DNA of 36,501 nucleotides, from contig JAJFGC010000037.1 in the NCBI GenBank assembly GCA_021776345.1, forward strand, positions 1 to 36,501, written 5' to 3'. The position numbers and the translations under genes are program-made. Below are positions 32,294 through 36,501 of the stretch, piece after piece. The notes beneath the pieces were generated by a model. That model saw nothing but the letters and a program-made list of their open reading frames with translations, had not been told where the DNA came from and ran no database searches. The stretch is from Hyphococcus sp. Lineage in GTDB: Bacteria > Pseudomonadota > Alphaproteobacteria > Caulobacterales > Parvularculaceae. Positions within the stretch are counted from its first letter, which is position 1. Each line of letters begins with the position of its first letter.

Positions 32294-32344
32294 ATAGGTG
32301 CACGAACATGAAAGTGACGCACAAAAGCGTCGGAACACACCTAT
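32294..32344. repeat. nested inverted repeat next to the IS end
   Basis: ATAGGTG (32294-32300) and CACCTAT (32338-32344) are outer arms. GACGC (32316-32320) and GCGTC (32327-32331) are inner arms around ACAAAA. The 51-base figure could fold as a branched hairpin and lies 29 bases beyond the IS remnant, in gene-free DNA. A recombination or transfer site is possible, but nothing proves it. Confidence 0.45.
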
Positions 32345-32525
32345 GATCGGAATATGGCATCGAACATGCGGTGGTGGAAATTAAACCTTCAATGGTTTGA
32401 ATTCGATTAGCGGCCGTCGCTTCGCGTCGCCGGGCTCTACGCGCGCTTGTGGCGCGCCCGAAGCCGCCACATTTTACGTTTTAAAATTTGCCGTCTTCGC
32501 CTTCGGTGACGATCCCTGCCGCTCG

Positions 32526-32576
32526 CCCGCTCGTTGAGCGGGATAGGGACGCGGGGCTAAAGCCCCGCGACTTTTT
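32526..32576 (+). terminator. tandem hairpins with T tract
   Basis: CCCGCTC-GTT-GAGCGGG (32526-32542) is followed by CGCGGGGCT-AA-AGCCCCGCG (32550-32569), then a T5 run (32572-32576). The second hairpin plus T run is a good rho-independent terminator or attenuator shape. It precedes ardC and ends no visible gene, so it may shield the element from upstream reading or act in a leader. Confidence 0.55.
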
Positions 32577-32642
32577 GGTGAATTTCCCACGGACGGTCGG
32601 GGGCGGCGGAACGGAAGACGGGGCATGGCGCCGGGCGGTCCC

Positions 32643-32709
32643 GGCGCAACCGCTTTGGCGGTTTGATCTCTTTTGATTCATTTTAGTCTCCTACCAAACC
32701 GGTTGCGCC
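32643..32709. repeat. long-spaced inverted repeat in the ardC leader
   Basis: GGCGCAACCG (32643-32652) and CGGTTGCGCC (32700-32709) are exact 10-base inverted arms. CGGTTTG and CAAACCG lie just inside them, giving a longer imperfect stem around an AT-rich loop with TTTTGATTCATTTTAG. It sits about 100 bases before ardC. The region 32265-32804 holds no gene that I can support. Confidence 0.5.
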
Positions 32710-32804
32710 GCGCCCTTTGACCCGTCGCCGAAGAGCCCCGTTTCCGCCGCCCCCGCCGTCCGGGGAAATTTGCGGCGGCGAGAGCCAAGAGGAGCGCGTC
32801 AATT

Positions 32805-33932
32805 ATGGAAAACCTAACAACGAATATCAGCACACCCGGAGAGACCGGAATTGAAGACGGCGCCAATGGCGCCGGGAGTAAAAACCAAACGCAGTGCAGC
32901 AGCCCAGCCGATGCGGCGACGATTCCCACAGACTCAAAAACCCGACCGCGCAAACGGAAATCCGCAACCAAGAGCGAAGCGAGGCGCAATCGCGGTAACA
33001 AAGATGCAAAGCCGCGCGGCAATATTTACGAGGACGTCACCGCGAAGATTATTTGCGAATTGGAAGCCGGGCGCTTTCCATGGGCGCAGCCTTGGGCGTC
33101 TCGAGGCGAGGCCGCAACAATTGCAGCGGGATTGCCGAAGAATGCCGCAACCGGCGCCACCTATTCCGGGATCAATATCCTGTTGCTTTGGGGCGCCGCC
33201 ATCGAATGCGGATTTTCAAATCAGGTTTGGTTGACCTTTAAACAGGCCAAAGCGCTTGGCGGGTCGGTGATGAAGGGCGAGCGCGGCTCAATGGTCGTTT
33301 ACGCCGACAAATTCATTCCAAAACAGGAGCGCGAGCGCGTCGCGAGCGAAGGCGGTGACGCGAGTTTTGTTCCGTTTCTAAAACGCTATACGGTTTTTAA
33401 CGCCGCGCAATGCGAGGGGTTGCCCGCAGATGTATTGAAGGGCGCGGCGCCCTTGCCGGAATGTGAAACCATCCCCCGCGCAGAATCGCTGATTGCTAAA
33501 ACCGGCGCTGACTTCAGGATTGGCGGCGACAAGGCGTTTTATGTGCCGTCAAAGGACTTTATCAGAGTCCCGCCACAGGCGGCGTTCTTTGAACAGATCA
33601 ATTACTATCGCACTTGCTTTCACGAACTTGGGCACTGGACCGGTCACGCCTCGCGCTTGCAACGCGAGTTTAAAGGCCGCTACGGCAGCCATGCCTACGC
33701 TCGCGAAGAACTGGTTGCGGAAATGGCGAGCGCTTTTGTCTGCGCTTCGCTTTCGATTCGTCCAACCGTGCGCCATGCGGATTATCTGGGATCATGGCTT
33801 GCAGTATTGAAAGAAGATAACCGCGCAATTTTCAACGCAGCCTCGCTCGCCTCGAACGCGGCGGATTTCATTTTAGGTTTTGAAGCGCCAGCGCCGGACT
33901 CAGACGCGGCGGCGATGGAGCGCGCGGCATGA
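32805..33932 (+). CDS. ardC: ArdC-like antirestriction protein (ssDNA-binding and zincin domains)
   Basis: The product is 375 residues from ATG 32805 with GAGGAG upstream. After a low-complexity basic tail (residues 1-65) comes the ArdC N-terminal ssDNA-binding domain (IYEDVTAKIICELEAGRFPW, NAATGATYSGINILLL, FKQAKALGGSVMKGERG). The C-terminal metallopeptidase domain has His273-Glu-Leu-Gly-His277 (HELGHWTGH) and a downstream EELVAEMASAF glutamate. ArdC proteins protect incoming conjugative DNA from host restriction. The stop overlaps the next start by ATGA. The gene marks conjugative elements and plasmids, especially in alphaproteobacteria. Confidence 0.93.
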   Translation: MENLTTNISTPGETGIEDGANGAGSKNQTQCSSPADAATIPTDSKTRPRKRKSATKSEARRNRGNKDAKPRGNIYEDVTAKIICELEAGRFPWAQPWASRGEAATIAAGLPKNAATGATYSGINILLLWGAAIECGFSNQVWLTFKQAKALGGSVMKGERGSMVVYADKFIPKQERERVASEGGDASFVPFLKRYTVFNAAQCEGLPADVLKGAAPLPECETIPRAESLIAKTGADFRIGGDKAFYVPSKDFIRVPPQAAFFEQINYYRTCFHELGHWTGHASRLQREFKGRYGSHAYAREELVAEMASAFVCASLSIRPTVRHADYLGSWLAVLKEDNRAIFNAASLASNAADFILGFEAPAPDSDAAAMERAA

Positions 33933-34210
33933 AATCGCGCCGGAAAGATTCCGAAACAGCAGAAACACCTGCAGGCGCGCAACGCGTGATCATAGGGGTG
34001 ACGCCGATTACGCAGCGTGACCGGCTGGCGTTCAAAGCGGCTGCGCCGCTTGAACCGTGCGCCGCGCGTTCGTCGGCTTCGCCGTCTCACCGCTGCGACC
34101 ACGGTCTTTTTGACATGGAATTGCGGCGGCAGACGGACCTAGTCGATGAACTGCGCCGCCTCAGGCGCAATGAAGATTTACCCCCACCCATCACCAACAA
34201 AGGAGAATGA
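33929..34210 (+). CDS. small unknown protein between ardC and parB-like genes
   Basis: The 93-residue protein is read from an ATG that overlaps the ardC stop (ATGA), and it ends 3 bases before the next ATG. It is basic and Arg/Ala-rich without membrane segments. GVTPITQRDRLAFKAAAPLEP and HGLFDMELRRQTDLVDELRRL are its most ordered parts, the latter probably a coiled helix. I do not recognise a family. Tight coupling on both sides supports that it is translated. Confidence 0.65.
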   Translation: MKSRRKDSETAETPAGAQRVIIGVTPITQRDRLAFKAAAPLEPCAARSSASPSHRCDHGLFDMELRRQTDLVDELRRLRRNEDLPPPITNKGE

Positions 34211-34213
34211 ACG

Positions 34214-35905
34214 ATGGACCTCGCCAATATACCGCTGGAACAATTGAACGTGTCGCCTCTCAATATGAGGGCGTCGCGCAAGAAGCCGAAATTTGACGAT
34301 ATATTGCCTTCGATCCGCGAGCGCGGTGTACTGGTGCCGCTGCTTGTGCGGCCAAACGGGACAGAACACCAGTTTGAAATCGTCGCCGGACGGCGGCGGT
34401 TCTTTGCCTCAAAAGCGATTGAGAAAGAAACCGGTGAAGCGAGGGCGTTGCCGTGCCGTGTTCTCGCGGCGGGAGATGACGCCGCCGCTATCGAAGCGTC
34501 GATATTGGAGAATGTCGCGCGGGCCCAACCGGACGAAATGCAGGAATTTGAAGCGTTCAAGGCGCTGGCCGATAAGGGCCGAGAAATTGACGACATCGCC
34601 CGCATTTTTGGCGTCACGGAACTCACCGTCAAACGCCGTCTGGCGCTCGCCAATCTCATTCCGGCAATCCGCAAGGCCTACGCGGAAGGTGAAATCGGCG
34701 GCGCCAGCATCACGGCGCTGACGCTCGCCAGCGAAGCCAAACAACGTGAATGGCTGGCGATGTTTCAGGCGGACGATATGCGCGCGCCGCGCGGGCGGGA
34801 GTTGAAGCGCTGGCTCTTGGGCGGCGGCGAGATTGAGACATCTTTCGCGTTGTTTTCACTTGAGACTTACGATGGTGATATTTTCGAAGATTTATTTGGC
34901 GAGCGCTCGGTATTTGCTGACGCCGAATTGTTCTGGAAACATCAAACCGTTGCTATCGAAGCCGAAAAAGAAAAACTGCTGGCGAGCGGCTGGACCAACG
35001 TGACCGTGCTGGAGCGCGGCGCGTTCTTCTCCAGATGGGATTACGCCGGGGCCACCAAGAAACAGGGCGGCGAAGTCTTTATCGAAGCGCGTCACTCCGG
35101 CGAAATTGTATTCCATAAGGGCTATGCACAGCGAAAATCTGAAAAGGCAAAAGCGAAAAAATCCACCGACAGGCCGGAATGTTCTGCGCCGCTCGAAAAC
35201 TATGTGGATTTGCACCGCCACGCAGCGGCGCGCGCCGTGATGCTCAACCATCAAGGCGTGGCGCTGCGCTTGCTTGCAGCCCATTTAATGGTCGGCACGC
35301 CGAATATCAGGACGCAGCCCGATCCGCAGCGAACGCGCAAGGAAGAAACGGCGGCAAGCGTTGCCGCCTCGAAAGGCCAGAAGGCTATCGAAAAAGAGCG
35401 CGCCGCTATAGCCGACTTACTCGGCCTTGAGGAACCGGCCCATATTACGGGCGGTAATGAGGATGGTTGGCAATTGGCCACCGTCTTTGTGCGATTGATG
35501 AAACTATGCGACGACGACATCTCGCGCATACTCACCTTCATCATGGCGGAAACCCTTGCTGCCGGACATGAGGGAGTCGATTGTCTCGCCCAGGCGATTC
35601 CAACAACCATCAGCGCATGGATGACGCCGTACGAGGCGTTCTTTGATCTGTTGCGCGATAAGAAAATTGCCAACGCCATGCTCAAAGACATCGCCGGGAG
35701 CGATGTTGCCGCAGCCAATAAAGATGCGACAGCAAAGGCGCAAAAACAGATCATCCGCGATTGTCTCGACGGCAAAAACGGGCGCAAGAAGACGCGGAAC
35801 TGGCGCCCGCGCTGGCTGCAGTTCCCGGCGCTCAGCTATACTGATACCGGAAAGCCCGGCGCGGTCAGAAATGCCGAAAAGATCGCACCGTTATTCGCGG
35901 AATAG
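34214..35905 (+). CDS. large ParB/RepB-like nuclease-domain protein of a mobile element
   Basis: The product is 563 residues from ATG 34214, with AAGGAG about 9 bases upstream. The N-terminal ParB domain shows LNVSPLNMRASR, SIRERGVLVPLLV, EIVAGRRRFFAS (the GxRR box) and ENVARAQPDEMQE. A helix-turn-helix KorB-like part follows (IARIFGVTELTVKRRLAL). The long C-terminal half (about 200-563) is not ParB-like and is seen in ParB-type proteins of alphaproteobacterial plasmids and integrative elements, as I recall. No ParA lies beside it, so a role in partition is not shown; it may act in DNA binding or transfer. Confidence 0.88.
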   Translation: MDLANIPLEQLNVSPLNMRASRKKPKFDDILPSIRERGVLVPLLVRPNGTEHQFEIVAGRRRFFASKAIEKETGEARALPCRVLAAGDDAAAIEASILENVARAQPDEMQEFEAFKALADKGREIDDIARIFGVTELTVKRRLALANLIPAIRKAYAEGEIGGASITALTLASEAKQREWLAMFQADDMRAPRGRELKRWLLGGGEIETSFALFSLETYDGDIFEDLFGERSVFADAELFWKHQTVAIEAEKEKLLASGWTNVTVLERGAFFSRWDYAGATKKQGGEVFIEARHSGEIVFHKGYAQRKSEKAKAKKSTDRPECSAPLENYVDLHRHAAARAVMLNHQGVALRLLAAHLMVGTPNIRTQPDPQRTRKEETAASVAASKGQKAIEKERAAIADLLGLEEPAHITGGNEDGWQLATVFVRLMKLCDDDISRILTFIMAETLAAGHEGVDCLAQAIPTTISAWMTPYEAFFDLLRDKKIANAMLKDIAGSDVAAANKDATAKAQKQIIRDCLDGKNGRKKTRNWRPRWLQFPALSYTDTGKPGAVRNAEKIAPLFAE

Positions 35906-36357
35906 AATTGTGAAAACGGGCGAGGCGGCGCGTCCGCCTCGCTTCACTTGCACAAAGGTGATGACCGTAACGGGCCAATCACCAGTGAAGCCCAACAGCA
36001 CTGCCGCCGCGTATTGCCAGCAGTTCCATTAGACCGGCGCCATCCGTCTCCAGCAACATAGTGCGCCAAAAACCATTCCCCGGCCTTTTATAGTCGCGAA
36101 ACTGAACGACGACCGTGCCGCCCGAAACCGGCATTGACGGATTTTTTCCCCGCACGCGATTTTAGCTGTGCCGCTTCGCGGCGCTTTTCTTTTGTGCTCC
36201 TCGCGCATGACGCGTGTCGCGTCCAAAAAATACGGCCCTGCCGGTCCTCCGCTGCGCTGCGGCCTAAGCAGGTTCGCGCGTCCCGGCGCGCCGTTCTGAT
36301 CATTTCGCGTCAGGCCGGGGAATGGTTCTCCGGCGACACATAAATGGAGACTTAAAG
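35906..36357. other. 452-base leader with hairpin terminator, no gene
   Basis: Just after the parB-like stop, GCGAGGCGG (35920-35928) and CCGCCTCGC (35934-35942) form a perfect 9-bp stem with a 5-base loop, a likely transcription terminator though with few T residues. The rest is GC-rich with short inverted runs, and leads to GGAG and the DUF736 start. The frames here are shadows without ribosome sites. Confidence 0.5.
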
Positions 36358-36501
36358 ATGGCACAATCACTTGGAACAGTAACCAAACGCGATAATGGCG
36401 GCTTCGAAGGCACCCTCGCGATGATGACCCTCAATACCCGGATCACCATCGTGCCCAATGAAGCCAAAGAGAACGAGCGCCAGCCCGATTTCCGCATCTA
36501 T
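36358..36501 (+). CDS. DUF736 family protein (3' end cut by window)
   Basis: ATG 36358 follows GGAG at 9 bases. The 48 visible codons read MAQSLGTVTKRDNGGFEGTL, then LNTRITIVPNEAKENERQPDFRIY, the standard start of DUF736 proteins (normally about 100 residues). These are small proteins of unknown function found almost always on alphaproteobacterial conjugative elements next to ardC and parB-like genes. Confidence 0.88.
   Translation, partial: MAQSLGTVTKRDNGGFEGTLAMMTLNTRITIVPNEAKENERQPDFRIY

Noticed and set aside
32678-33022. 114-codon minus frame over the ardC start
   Set aside because: It covers the ardC leader and N-terminus in antisense and is a GC-rich shadow.

Overview
The window looks like DNA from an alphaproteobacterium, possibly of the Parvularculales/Hyphomonadaceae kind. 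This is inferred from moderate GC with many GGCGCC-type words, alphaproteobacterial-style ArdC/ParB/DUF736 mobile-element genes, a LytTR regulator with four membrane segments, a GumN-like lipoprotein and a PQQ dehydrogenase. No rRNA, complete tRNA or other lineage marker is present, so the assignment is tentative.

Positions 1-12.5 kb form a copper (Cu+/Ag+) resistance block. Leftward genes are a Spy/CpxP-like Met-rich periplasmic protein, a CsoR-family regulator that has lost two of three copper ligands, the cueR-copA operon behind a textbook 19-bp-spacer MerR-type promoter, and a CnrY/CnrX-like membrane anti-sigma plus periplasmic metal-sensor pair (the second cut by the window edge). Rightward is a translationally coupled cusC-cusB-cusA tripartite efflux operon whose CusB carries a fused CusF copper-chaperone domain. 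It is followed by a circularly permuted ATP-grasp-like gene broken by a frameshift in a C6 run. CopA would move Cu+ from cytoplasm to periplasm; CusCBA-F would expel periplasmic copper; Spy-like and CnrX-like proteins would buffer or sense it.

Positions 12.5-14.5 kb look like an island boundary. They hold an M23 peptidase-like lipoprotein, a decayed HigA/XRE-type antitoxin tail, and two tandem, mutually similar modules. Each module has two GTGTAMCAA repeats exactly 23 bp apart, a conserved AT-rich flank, and a segment resembling the 3' end of a tRNA. They are best explained as attachment sites of related tyrosine integrases, although no integrase lies in the window.

Positions 14.5-31.4 kb carry small accessory transcription units. 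They include proline iminopeptidase plus an RhtA-like exporter opposite an Lrp/AsnC regulator; an isochorismatase-type hydrolase, a DUF4440 lipoprotein and a VOC protein; AraC and LytTR regulators; and a soluble/periplasmic PQQ dehydrogenase. Further on are an ArsR regulator opposite an unknown protein, an SdpR/SdpI-like pair on a probably leaderless mRNA, a GumN-like lipoprotein, unknown membrane proteins, a frameshifted Sel1-repeat gene, and MarR opposite an amidohydrolase-EamA-CpdA operon with a perfect 14-bp palindrome between them.

Positions 31.7-36.5 kb are mobile DNA. There is a 547-bp internally deleted IS3-family derivative with recognisable terminal inverted repeats, then a structured, gene-free leader. 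After that comes a conjugative-element/plasmid backbone: ardC, a small gene, a long ParB-like gene, and the start of a DUF736 gene running off the right edge.

Four frame breaks (ATP-grasp gene, two in the antitoxin remnant, Sel1 gene) are each repaired by adding one C or G to a short run, so assembly undercalling is a live alternative to real gene decay.
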